A program made the translations under genes and the position numbers. The notes beneath the pieces were generated by a model that was not told where the DNA came from, ran no database searches, and worked only from the letters and a program-made list of their open reading frames with translations. Of a stretch of 64,000 nucleotides of DNA, positions 9,203 through 19,500 are shown in pieces (the stretch's first letter is position 1; each line of letters opens with the position of its first letter). The stretch is taken from assembly GCF_900099765.1 (NCBI RefSeq), contig NZ_FNDX01000001.1:186001-250000 (forward strand), given 5' to 3'. The DNA is from Paenibacillus typhae (GTDB lineage Bacteria > Bacillota > Bacilli > Paenibacillales > Paenibacillaceae).

Positions 9203-11737
9203 ATGGCATTTGAAAATCTAATTGAGATGATTCGTAAAGGCGGAGGAGAACGAGGGGTAACATTTATCTCTAAGAATGGAAGCGAGAAGTATCTTTCTTA
9301 TAATATGCTATTGCATAATGCACAAAAAGTCTTGCAACGTCTTCGTTGCAAAGGGGTCAATCCCGGTGAAGAATTAATCATGCAAATTGAAGAAAACGAA
9401 CTATTTTTATTAGTCTTTTGGGCATGTATTATTGGTGGAATAATACCTGTACCGATAAGTGTCGGACATAACGATGAACATAAGTTGAAAATATTTAAAA
9501 TTTGGAGCATATTAAACCATCCTTATGTCGTTGGATCGGAAAAAACCTTAGCTGAATTGGAGAACTTCGCTAACAAAAGTAATATGACTGGTATGGATGG
9601 GGGAGTAAATAGACGAGCCTTTTCACTTGAGAAAGATTTTAGTGATCTGGATAATAACAACAGTTCAATGTTTGAACAACCTCTATATTGGCCTGAGCCC
9701 CATGATATCGCGTTTATACAGTTCTCATCGGGTTCAACAGGGACGCCAAAAGGCGTAGTGCTTACTCACCGTAATCTAGTTACTAATATTGAAGGGATCA
9801 CTGCAGGTGCTGTAATATCGTCTCAAGATAAAGCGTTAAGCTGGCTTCCCTTAACACATGATATGGGACTAATCGGATTTCATCTTGGAGCTCTGGCTAA
9901 CAGGGTCGATCTATTTCTCATACCTACAGATCTTTTTATCAGAAGACCGTCGTTGTGGTTTGATAAAATTAATGAGCACCGAGTGACATTAACCTCTTCA
10001 CCTAACTTCGGTTATAAGCACTTTTTGCAGTCATTTAGAAATGTACAGGATAAAGATTGGGATCTTAGCTGTGTCCGGCTCATATTCAATGGTGCAGAGC
10101 CGATATCCCCGGGAATTTGCCGGGAATTTATTGCTAGAATGGAGCCCTTTCAGTTAACCGGATCAAGTTTATTCAATGTATATGGTCTAGCTGAGGCAAG
10201 TCTTGCGGTTGCGTTCTCACCGGTTCATGAGGGTCTTGCTACAGTTAATGTGGAGCGGAGCAGATTATCAATCGGCTGTGAAATAATGGAGCTTAATCAG
10301 TATGAAGAACATTGGGAAGTCGTGGATTTAGGATTTCCGGTTATGTATTGTGAGATCCGTATCTGTGATGAAGAGGGCATAATCTTTCCGGAGAAACATG
10401 TCGGAATCATACATATAAAAGGCGAGAATGTAACAACAGGTTATTATAACGATCCTGCTGGAAGTGCTGCAATCATAAGTGCTGATGGTTGGCTAAATAC
10501 CGGGGATTTAGGATTTATACGCGATGGGCGTCTTATTGTAACTGGAAGAGCAAAGGATATTATTTTTGTAAACGGGCAAAATTACTATCCTTCTGATATA
10601 GAGACTGTGGCACAGCAAATGGATGGAATCGAATTAGGAAAAATAGCTGCTTGTGGGGTGTGGAATAAGGAACGGGAAAGTGATGAGCTTTTCATTTTCA
10701 TTTGGAACAAACATCCGCTTGAGCGATTTGTAAAGCAATCTACAGAGTTGAAACGGTATATAAGTGGGAAGATGGGCCTGGACGTTAGCTGCATAATCCC
10801 ATTAAGCACAATGCCCAAAACAACTAGCGGGAAAATTCAACGTTTTATGCTGAATCAGTGGTATGAGGAAGGTAAGTTTGAAATTGTTATAAGAGAAATG
10901 CACGAGATACAAATCCTATCCGAATCAACATCCTTATCTGCTAAAGAAACATCCTTCGGGCTCGAAGACGAATTGGTGGAGCTGTGGAGGAGGTATTACC
11001 CGGATCTCAAGCTTGGTATCAACGACAATTTTTTTGAAGCGGGAGCTACATCACTAATTGTTAACCAAATGGCCGATCTAATGGAAAAAACATTTAACCG
11101 CAATATTTCTGTAACAGATTTATTTGCAAATCCTACTATTGTCAAAATGGCTCGGTTTCTATCCTGCAGGGATGCCTTTAGTATTTCCTGTATTCAATTA
11201 TCATCCGCTTTTTTTGTGAACAATTCGACAAATGCAAATCGTTCAAATGGTTATCATTTCACCATTTCCGGGTCTACCTTCAAAAATCTATCTTTAGTAT
11301 GTACGGGACAACAAATCACCATCGGTGAATACTTAGCGTTCTGCTATGGTGTAGCCCTCTCAAAACTGGCAGATGCGAAAAACATTGTCTTCAACACAAT
11401 GTTGGAGCAAGAGAACAGCGTTGAACTCTCATTCATAGATACATTAGACATGGATTTACAAAAAGGCAATCAGTCTTATTTTTCATTAGACGACCTGCAG
11501 ATAATTAAACTGAAGAAAGAGTTAACTGAAGCAGCCGTCTTTGTTTATGATAAGACGTTAAAAAGATCTGGAATTGAATTGTTGAATTATTTTGATATTG
11601 TGATCGAGTTTGAACTTACAGCTAACAGCATTACGGTTGGTTGCTATTTCGAACCAAGAAGAATGCATGAAATGGCACTAAAGGATTCATTTGATTATCT
11701 GGCAGAAATGGCCTGTAATCTAGTCAAGGAGGTATAG
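9203..11737 (+). CDS. Fatty-acyl-AMP ligase fused to an ACP and a half condensation-like domain
   Basis: 844 residues. Residues about 1-560 form an adenylating enzyme of the FAAL class: P-loop FSSGSTGTPKG, LPLTHDMGLIGF, VYGLAEASLAV and NTGDLGFI...GRAKDIIFVNGQNYYP. Residues about 585-650 are a carrier domain with the phosphopantetheine serine in FFEAGATSL. The last 190 residues match no complete domain; their layout, ending FDIVIEFEL...MACNLVKEV, resembles the C-terminal half of an NRPS condensation domain. FAALs activate a free fatty acid as acyl-AMP and load it on a carrier without CoA, so this is the probable initiation module. It starts at ATG 9203 after AAAGGGGAG; the AT gene starts one base after its stop codon. 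Confidence 0.9.
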   Translation: MAFENLIEMIRKGGGERGVTFISKNGSEKYLSYNMLLHNAQKVLQRLRCKGVNPGEELIMQIEENELFLLVFWACIIGGIIPVPISVGHNDEHKLKIFKIWSILNHPYVVGSEKTLAELENFANKSNMTGMDGGVNRRAFSLEKDFSDLDNNNSSMFEQPLYWPEPHDIAFIQFSSGSTGTPKGVVLTHRNLVTNIEGITAGAVISSQDKALSWLPLTHDMGLIGFHLGALANRVDLFLIPTDLFIRRPSLWFDKINEHRVTLTSSPNFGYKHFLQSFRNVQDKDWDLSCVRLIFNGAEPISPGICREFIARMEPFQLTGSSLFNVYGLAEASLAVAFSPVHEGLATVNVERSRLSIGCEIMELNQYEEHWEVVDLGFPVMYCEIRICDEEGIIFPEKHVGIIHIKGENVTTGYYNDPAGSAAIISADGWLNTGDLGFIRDGRLIVTGRAKDIIFVNGQNYYPSDIETVAQQMDGIELGKIAACGVWNKERESDELFIFIWNKHPLERFVKQSTELKRYISGKMGLDVSCIIPLSTMPKTTSGKIQRFMLNQWYEEGKFEIVIREMHEIQILSESTSLSAKETSFGLEDELVELWRRYYPDLKLGINDNFFEAGATSLIVNQMADLMEKTFNRNISVTDLFANPTIVKMARFLSCRDAFSISCIQLSSAFFVNNSTNANRSNGYHFTISGSTFKNLSLVCTGQQITIGEYLAFCYGVALSKLADAKNIVFNTMLEQENSVELSFIDTLDMDLQKGNQSYFSLDDLQIIKLKKELTEAAVFVYDKTLKRSGIELLNYFDIVIEFELTANSITVGCYFEPRRMHEMALKDSFDYLAEMACNLVKEV

Positions 11738-11738
11738 C

Positions 11739-12959
11739 GTGGGGAAAACAGTGTTTTTATTTCCAGGGCAGGGATCTCAATTTGCGGGCATGGGCAAGCA
11801 GCTATATGACAAATACAGTATGGTATCAAAAATATATGAAGAAGCCTCTGATGCTTTGGGATATGACCTTGCTGCACTCAGCTTCGGTGCAGATGAGAAC
11901 AAACTATCGAATACGGAATATACCCAACCTGCATTATTGACATTGAGTTACAGTATGTTTCGAGTGTATATGCAAGAGATAGGCAACGAGCCGGACTATA
12001 TGGCTGGCCATAGTCTGGGTGAGTATACTGCACTAGCTTGCAGTGGAGCAATCCCTTTTGTTAAAGCGGTGACAATGGTTAGCCATCGTGGAAAAATCAT
12101 GCAGAAAGCAGTGCCACATGGTGAAGGCTCCATGTTGGTTGTACGTGGAATTTCCTATTCTTACTTGAATCATCTCTGCAATCTAAGCGGAGTGATGGGC
12201 AAACGGGGAGCTGAGATTGCATGTTACAACTCTTCTGAACAATTTGTTGTGTCGGGAGATACAAATTCCATTAGCTGCATGGAACGGCAGATCAAGCAAG
12301 CGGGAGGAGAAAGTATTTCGTTAAGAGTAAGCGCCCCATTTCACTGTCATCTGATGAACAGAGCCGCGCTTGATTTGAATCAAGAGCTTAAAAAGCATAC
12401 TTATCATTATTTACAATATCCGATTGTATCGAATGTAACCTCTAAACCATATAAAAGTGAAAATGATATCATCCCGTTATTAACGAAACAAATGACCAGT
12501 ACAATTAAATGGTATGATTCAATGTTATTTTTGCTTGCTCAAGGTGTAGATCAATTTATTGAACTGGGTCCAGGACAAGTTCTTGGACGTCTTATGAAAC
12601 AAATATCTAAACAATCGCCTGCTTATTTAATTGAGCATATAGACAATTACAAGCCCAAAGAACCGGAAGAAAGTGAAAAGTTGCAGGTCTACGTGCAAAT
12701 CATAGATGCATGCTTGGCCAATGCAGTTAGCACTGAGAATATTAATCTGGATGATGATTATACGAACTTTGTTTTCCCCCCATACGAAAAACTGAAAAGG
12801 ATGAAAGATGAAGCTGATAAAGAAACAGGCAGCAACCTCAGGCAACGGGGTATTGAGTCGATAGAATTATTGAAGGCCATTCTGTTTTTTAAAAAAGTTA
12901 ATGTTCTTGAGGTCGAGTCCAGGTTAGCCCCGATTCAAAGGTCTCTCTCTCAATTATAA
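11739..12959 (+). CDS. Free-standing (trans) malonyl-CoA acyltransferase
   Basis: 406 residues from GTG 11739, with GGAGG 8 bases upstream. It begins FLFPGQGSQFAGMG and has the nucleophile motif AGHSLGEYTALAC and the APFHCHLM loop, all typical of FabD-like malonyltransferases. The core ends near residue 290; a further 110 residues form a charged extension not seen in plain FabD and of unknown role. The neighbouring KS protein has no AT domain, so this enzyme should charge its carrier with malonyl units in trans. It is tightly packed between the FAAL and KS genes, which argues for dedicated use by this pathway. Confidence 0.93.
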   Translation: MGKTVFLFPGQGSQFAGMGKQLYDKYSMVSKIYEEASDALGYDLAALSFGADENKLSNTEYTQPALLTLSYSMFRVYMQEIGNEPDYMAGHSLGEYTALACSGAIPFVKAVTMVSHRGKIMQKAVPHGEGSMLVVRGISYSYLNHLCNLSGVMGKRGAEIACYNSSEQFVVSGDTNSISCMERQIKQAGGESISLRVSAPFHCHLMNRAALDLNQELKKHTYHYLQYPIVSNVTSKPYKSENDIIPLLTKQMTSTIKWYDSMLFLLAQGVDQFIELGPGQVLGRLMKQISKQSPAYLIEHIDNYKPKEPEESEKLQVYVQIIDACLANAVSTENINLDDDYTNFVFPPYEKLKRMKDEADKETGSNLRQRGIESIELLKAILFFKKVNVLEVESRLAPIQRSLSQL

Positions 12960-12971
12960 AGGGGTGTTGAA

Positions 12972-15900
12972 ATGTCAAAGAAATTCTCGTTTTTAGCAAA
13001 TGCAACTAATTATGAGTACACGAAGCAAGACAGAGAACATATGGTGAATACTGGAAGTAGAGATATAGCGATTATCGGATTATCATCCAGATTTCCGTTC
13101 GCAGATAACTATACAGAATTCTGGGATGTGTTGTCTGCCGACGCGAGTTGTATTCGTACTTTTCCGGCCGTAAGAAAACAAGATGCTGAAAACTATTTGA
13201 AGTCTATTCGTCCTACTGAACACAGTTTTGATTTTATTGAGGGAGCCTATTTAGATCAAGTAGATCAATTTGATTATTCGTTTTTCCGTATAACACCTAT
13301 AGAAGCTAATATGATGAATCCTAACCAGCGTATTTTTTTAGAGACAGCATGGGAATGTCTGGAGGACGCAGGGTATGGCGGCGATAAAATCAAAGGAACT
13401 AACACTGGAGTTTATGTTGGTTACATGGCAGATTCTGAAGGGAGCCAATACCGGCTAATGGCTTCAGATACGAATAAACAACATTATGCAGCGGGAGTTA
13501 CTGGTAATTTGGCTTCAATTATTCCAAGCAGAATTTCTTATTTGCTTGACTTAAAGGGGCCAAGCCTGCTGGTCGATACCGCCTGCTCTTCATCATTGGT
13601 TGCAATTCATCTTGCATGCAGTGCCATTAGAAGTGGTGAGTGCAGTATGGCATTGGCTGGGGGAGTAAGGACTGTATTGCTTCCTCTTAATGTTCAGGAG
13701 AAGATTGGCATTGAATCTATGGACGGGCGGACAAGAGCTTTTGATGATCTTGCAGACGGGACAGGTATAGGTGAAGGGGCAGCGGCAATATTACTCAAGC
13801 CATTGGATGAAGCCCTGAAAGATCGCGATCATATATACGCCGTTGTTAAGGGGACAGCTGTAAATCAAGATGGCGCTTCTATTGGTATTACTGCTCCGAA
13901 TGTAGTGGCTCAGACTGAAGTTATTGTGAAAGCTTGGAGAGATGCAGGGATCGAACCCGAGACAATTTCTTATATTGAATCGCATGGGACGGGGACAAAC
14001 TTAGGAGATCCTATCGAAATCAATGGAATTCATGCAGCCTTTCAAAAATTTACGGATCGTAAGCAGTTTTGCGGAATTGGTTCGTTGAAATCCAACATTG
14101 GTCATTTGTACGATTGTGCAGGGATCGCAGGTATGTTGAAGTTGGTACTGTCCCTGCAACACAGGGAAATCCCGGCAAGCATTCATTTTACCACGCCGAA
14201 TCGAAAAATTGATTTCTTGAATTCCCCGATATATCTCGTAAATCGTAAGAAAAAATGGGAAAAGAACTTTCCCTTACGAGCGGGAATAAGCTCCTTTGGT
14301 TTCAGTGGAACCAATTGTCACATTGTAGTTGAAGAAGCCCCTCGTCTTCAAGGATCCCCAACAGTGGAAGGAGCATCACCTGAAGTGTTTACCCTCACCG
14401 CTAATTCCAAGAGAACATTGATCCGATACATAGATCGCTATTATCAGTTTTTAACAGATCACGAGGATATTGATCTTAAGAACTTATGTTATTCAGCTAA
14501 TACAGGAAGGTCCATTCATTCCTTTCGTATAGCAATGATAGTTGAAAGTATCGCTGAACTAAAGGAATATTTAAATCGTTTGATAGGAGGAGTGTTAGAC
14601 GATTATCGTGATGGAAAAGGACCCATTTTTTATGGAGATAAGGAGACTAAGAAGAGCACTAATACAGATATTTCAGATCATCTTGTGAAATTAGCACAAG
14701 CTTATACTGAAGGAGAAAATATCAGATGGCTTGGTCTCTACAATAAGAAGCATCGCTATACTATTCCTCTACCTACATATCCTTTTGAGAGAGAGAGATG
14801 CTGGATTAGTATTCCTGATTCTGATGATTCTGTATCAAAGGCTGTAGGAGGTTTTTCCCTTGAAGGAAAAGCGAATTCCGAGATGTATTCGGAAACAGAA
14901 TATCTTTTAGGAAAAATCTGGTCTGAAGAGCTCGGTTATACCAGCATTAACATTCATAGTTCTTTATATGAAATGGGGGGGGACTCGATCCTTGCCACCA
15001 AAATTGTAAATAGATACAACCAGATTTGCTCATCTACAATAACTATTGCCGATGTCTTGAAGTGGCAGACAATTAGCGAACTTGCGCATGTTATAGAACA
15101 CAGAGAATACTTTGGAGTAGGGAATCAAAGTATATATATAATTGAAGCTCTACCTCCACAGCCGTATTATCCGATCTCGTCAGCTCAAAAAAGAATCTAT
15201 ATTCTGCAGCAAATGATTGGTAAAGAGATAAGTTATAATATGCCATTTGCTATCAAAGTAGAGGGGCTTGTAGATTACAGTAGGCTTGAAGAGGCTATAG
15301 TACAACTCATTCACAGGCATGAGGCATTCAGAACATCCTTTCACGACGTTGACGGAGAGATTGTACAGAGAATCTCCGATCAAATTCACTTTACTTTACA
15401 TCATCAGCATTCTACCCTAGAGCAACTACCCAACCACATCCGGAATTTCATTATACCGTTTAGTTTGAATCAAGGCCCGTTAATACGTGCCAACTTGTTT
15501 TGTCTGCACGCCGGGAACCATGTTTTGTTGATTGATATGCATCATATCATTTCGGATGGCACATCACTGTCAATTTTGCTTCAGGATTTTGTTCAATTGT
15601 ATAACAAGGCAGAAATAAACGCCTTACCTATTCAATATAAAGACTATGCCGGCTGGCATAACCGTTTCCTTCAATCAAAAGAATTAGAAGAGATGCGTCA
15701 ATACTGGCTCGATCAATTCAGTGGAAGAATTCCGACGCTCTATGTTCCTACAGATTACCCGCGCCCAACCCTAAAAAACAGTGAGGGCAACATCTTTGAG
15801 TTTTATGCAGATGAATCATTATTCGGTGCTATTAACAAACTATGCCTGGAAACGCAATCCACCTTGTTTATGATCCTACTCTCAGCATATTATTTGTTAC

Positions 15901-16487
15901 TGTTTAAATATTCAGGACAGGAAGATTTAATTGTAGGCACTCCGATCTCAGGAAGAAGGAGTGCGGATACAGAGAAGATGGTCGGGATGTTTGTTAATAT
16001 GCTTGCTCTGCGAAATTATCCAAATAACCACAAATCGATCAAAGGCTTTATTGAAGAAGTGAAAGAGAACGCACTAAGTGGATTTCAAAATCAGGATTTT
16101 CAGTTTGAAGACTTGATTGACCAATTGGGGATGCCTAGAAGTGTTAATCGACATCCATTGTTTGATGTCGTCTTTGCGCTGCAGGACGGAAGAATGTCTT
16201 CGCTTCAATGCGGGGAGCTTCAATTGAGTTCCTATAGCATTAACTCAAACTCGAAATTTGATTTTACGCTGCAGGCTTTTCCGAGAAAAACGGATATTTT
16301 ATTTACTTTTGAGTACAGTACACAACTGTTCCAAGAAGAGACAATGAGGAACATGGCACATCATTATTTGTTGGTATTAATCCAAATGACTCAAGATCGT
16401 AATCAACTTATTAAAGAGCTTGAATTAAAAAGAGCAGATGCAACCAATTCGGCAAAGCTCTTTCAGGAAATGGATTTTGATTTCTAA
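12972..16487 (+). CDS. AT-less PKS/NRPS hybrid protein: KS - carrier - condensation
   Basis: 1171 residues. The ketosynthase (about 30-455) has a full catalytic triad: C205 in DTACSSSL, H338 in ESHGTGT and H378 in NIGHLYDCAG. A post-KS linker ends in PLPTYPFERERCWI, as after AT domains, but AT, KR, DH and ER are all absent. A carrier domain follows with its serine at S672 (GGDSILA), then a complete condensation domain (about 725-1150) with SSAQKRIYILQQM and the catalytic HHIISDG at H857-H858. Predicted role: extend the FAAL-derived acyl chain by one malonyl unit, keep the beta-keto group, then condense it with the amino acid on the next protein. The ATG follows GGGGTG. Confidence 0.92.
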   Translation: MSKKFSFLANATNYEYTKQDREHMVNTGSRDIAIIGLSSRFPFADNYTEFWDVLSADASCIRTFPAVRKQDAENYLKSIRPTEHSFDFIEGAYLDQVDQFDYSFFRITPIEANMMNPNQRIFLETAWECLEDAGYGGDKIKGTNTGVYVGYMADSEGSQYRLMASDTNKQHYAAGVTGNLASIIPSRISYLLDLKGPSLLVDTACSSSLVAIHLACSAIRSGECSMALAGGVRTVLLPLNVQEKIGIESMDGRTRAFDDLADGTGIGEGAAAILLKPLDEALKDRDHIYAVVKGTAVNQDGASIGITAPNVVAQTEVIVKAWRDAGIEPETISYIESHGTGTNLGDPIEINGIHAAFQKFTDRKQFCGIGSLKSNIGHLYDCAGIAGMLKLVLSLQHREIPASIHFTTPNRKIDFLNSPIYLVNRKKKWEKNFPLRAGISSFGFSGTNCHIVVEEAPRLQGSPTVEGASPEVFTLTANSKRTLIRYIDRYYQFLTDHEDIDLKNLCYSANTGRSIHSFRIAMIVESIAELKEYLNRLIGGVLDDYRDGKGPIFYGDKETKKSTNTDISDHLVKLAQAYTEGENIRWLGLYNKKHRYTIPLPTYPFERERCWISIPDSDDSVSKAVGGFSLEGKANSEMYSETEYLLGKIWSEELGYTSINIHSSLYEMGGDSILATKIVNRYNQICSSTITIADVLKWQTISELAHVIEHREYFGVGNQSIYIIEALPPQPYYPISSAQKRIYILQQMIGKEISYNMPFAIKVEGLVDYSRLEEAIVQLIHRHEAFRTSFHDVDGEIVQRISDQIHFTLHHQHSTLEQLPNHIRNFIIPFSLNQGPLIRANLFCLHAGNHVLLIDMHHIISDGTSLSILLQDFVQLYNKAEINALPIQYKDYAGWHNRFLQSKELEEMRQYWLDQFSGRIPTLYVPTDYPRPTLKNSEGNIFEFYADESLFGAINKLCLETQSTLFMILLSAYYLLLFKYSGQEDLIVGTPISGRRSADTEKMVGMFVNMLALRNYPNNHKSIKGFIEEVKENALSGFQNQDFQFEDLIDQLGMPRSVNRHPLFDVVFALQDGRMSSLQCGELQLSSYSINSNSKFDFTLQAFPRKTDILFTFEYSTQLFQEETMRNMAHHYLLVLIQMTQDRNQLIKELELKRADATNSAKLFQEMDFDF

Positions 16488-16516
16488 ATTGAACTAATAA
16501 GATTGGGGCGATTATA

Positions 16517-19500
16517 TTGGTTAATCAATCATTAACTGGCTATAAGGGCATAGACCAGCAAGATAAGGATGAACTGCATTACTGGTCAACAATTCTTGAA
16601 GAAGATATGCAAATGAGCGGCTTTGCTGCATCTGCAACAGCTGTTCAATTTAATGAGTGTGTCTCAGATCAGCAGTGCTATAACCATATTATAGATGTGC
16701 CTCTGGCTCAACGGATGATATCCCAGTGCAGAGGAAATAAGAATGCATTGTTTCTGTTTATGTTGTCTTCGCTAAATTTGTTATTGAGCAAATATAACTG
16801 TAATTCAGATATTCTGGTGGGTATACCACCACTTAATAATGGTGGTAAACTATCACAAGTTTCATCCGCGAAGCTTCTACCAATTCGGACTCAAGTGAAT
16901 TGGACGGTATGCTATAAACATTATTTAGCCAGCGTTAAACAGATTGTCTCGGAAGCTTATTTGCATCAAAATCTTGCGTATGCTGAATATCTCAATAATA
17001 CCTCTGGTAATTCTGCGGATACATTTAAAACAATTGTTATGTTTGAGGGGATTCATCCCTCTGTAGCATTAGAGAATTTGGGACCCGAAATCTTATTTAA
17101 AATGCATGAAGAAGCTGGAATGATCACATTATCTGTATATTTTAACAACAAATATCATATTATTGAAACGGTTCAGCAATATGTTAAGCACCTGACCCAA
17201 TTATTGAATTGGCTAACCTTGCATCCGGATGAAACCATGGAGCAAATTGACTTATTAACTACAGCAGAGCAAGATAATTTATTACAAATGTACAGTGGCT
17301 TTGCTGAAAGTACAGCTTCAAATCTGGGCTCAGTTGTAGAACATTTTGAGATAGCGGTAAGGCAGCACCCTACTTTAACGGCAGTCATTGACAATAACCA
17401 ATCGCTGTCCTATGAAGCATTAAATGACCGGGCTAATCAATTGGCGCATTTCTTGCTTAAGCACAACATAGACGTAGAAGAACCCGTGGGCATTCTACTT
17501 CCCCAATCGGTGGAGCAGGCAGTTGCAATGTTAGGAGTGCTGAAGGCATCAGCCACTTTTGTCCCGCTAGACGTTGAAAATCCAGAAGAGCGTATTCGTA
17601 CGATCATAAAGGATGCAGGAATCAAAATTTTGATCTCATCTAAAAAGTACATCAGAATATTGAATCGCCTTCAGTGGGAATGTCCAGAAATGAAAAGTTA
17701 TATCTGTCTGGATAGTATTTACATTTATGATGAGGTGGAGAATGAAGCGAATAGCTTAATGGATGAGAATCTCTGGGAGTACATGGGGAGTGTTTCAGTA
17801 GACGATATCACAGGTGGAGGCTGGGTTAACAGCTATACAGGATTAAATTTTAGTCAAGAAGAGATGGATGAATATGGTGATAATGTACTGGCAAAGCTGC
17901 GGCCTTATTTGAATCGTAATCAGAAAGTGTTAGAGATAGGTTGCGCTTCAGGCATTACAATGTTTCGGATTGCACCTCTAGTCCTTGAATATTATGGAAC
18001 AGATCTTTCTGGTGCTATTCTGGAGAAAAATCAATTGAAGATCGACCAGCAGGGAATTAAGAATATCCGTCTGGGTAAGATGCCCGCCCATGAAGTGGGT
18101 TTTATTCCAGGCAATTTCGATGTCATCATTATGAACAGTGTAGTACAGTGCTTTCATGGCCACAATTACTTTCGTCAAGTGTTGAGCAAAGCAATTGAAA
18201 AGATTCCGGAGCAGGGAATTATCTTCATAGGCGACATTATGGATTTAGACAGCAAGAGTGCCTTTACAGATTCCCTGCATCAGTATGCCAGCAAACTACA
18301 AACAGCGCAAAAGCAGGCTTTAAAACTAGAGTGGGAGGAAGAACTGTTTTTATCACGTGCATTCTTTGAGGATCTGCAATGTGAACTAGATAACATTGAA
18401 AGCATCGAGTTCACAGGGAAACAGGGAAATATTACTAATGAGTTAACCGAATATAGATATGATGTTTTATTGGTTATCAATAAATTGAAAAAGAACAATA
18501 GAGTTCCACAAAAGAAGAAAAATAAATACCAGTTCAGTCGGAGTGATTTGAATTCAATCATTACGCTGAATAATCCAGATCGCAAGCCAGGCCCTGATAA
18601 CCTTGCATATATTATTTATACATCGGGGACCACCGGAACGCCTAAAGGTGTCATGATTGAGCATCGTGGGCTTGTTCATTTATGTGAATGGCATAATCAA
18701 CGTTTTCAAGTCACTTCAAATGATAAAGCAACAAGATATGCGGGATTTGGATTTGATGCCTCCGTATGGGAGTTATTTCCTTACTTACTGAAAGGCGCTG
18801 CAGTTTACTATATTGACAATTTCCTTAAGCTGGATATGCTGAAGCTGAATAGATATTTTGAGGAGAAGCAGATTACAATCAGTTTTTTACCTACGCAAGT
18901 CTGTGAGCAATTTATGGAGTTCGACAATCAGTCATTAAGATATTTATTGACGGGCGGGGACTCCCTTAGAATTATTAAACCTACTTCATATAAAATTGTG
19001 AACAATTATGGTCCCACGGAGAATACGGTAGTAACCACAAGCGGGCAGTTAAATATAAATAATACAGTCATTCCTATAGGTATGCCGATTGCTAATGTTG
19101 CTGTATACATTATGGATGCTTATGGTCATTTACAGCCAATTGGAGCTTCAGGAGAGTTATTCATCGCAGGTCCGGGGCTTTCAAGAGGCTATCTGAAAAG
19201 AGACAAGTTGACAACCGATAAATTTATCGCTAATCCATTTGTACAAGGAACGCTAATGTTTAAAAGTGGTGACCTGGGAAGATGGCTCCCGGATGGGGAA
19301 ATTGAATTTCTTGGACGAGCTGATCAACAAGTTAAAATAAGAGGATATCGAATTGAGCTTGGCGAGATTGATAATAAACTTCTTAAACTGCCATACATAA
19401 AGGAATCTGTTGTGATTGATCGTTTGGAAGAGGGCGGAGACCGTTACTTATGTGCGTATTATGTAGCCAATAATTCAAGTGTTGATGTAGCTGATATTAG

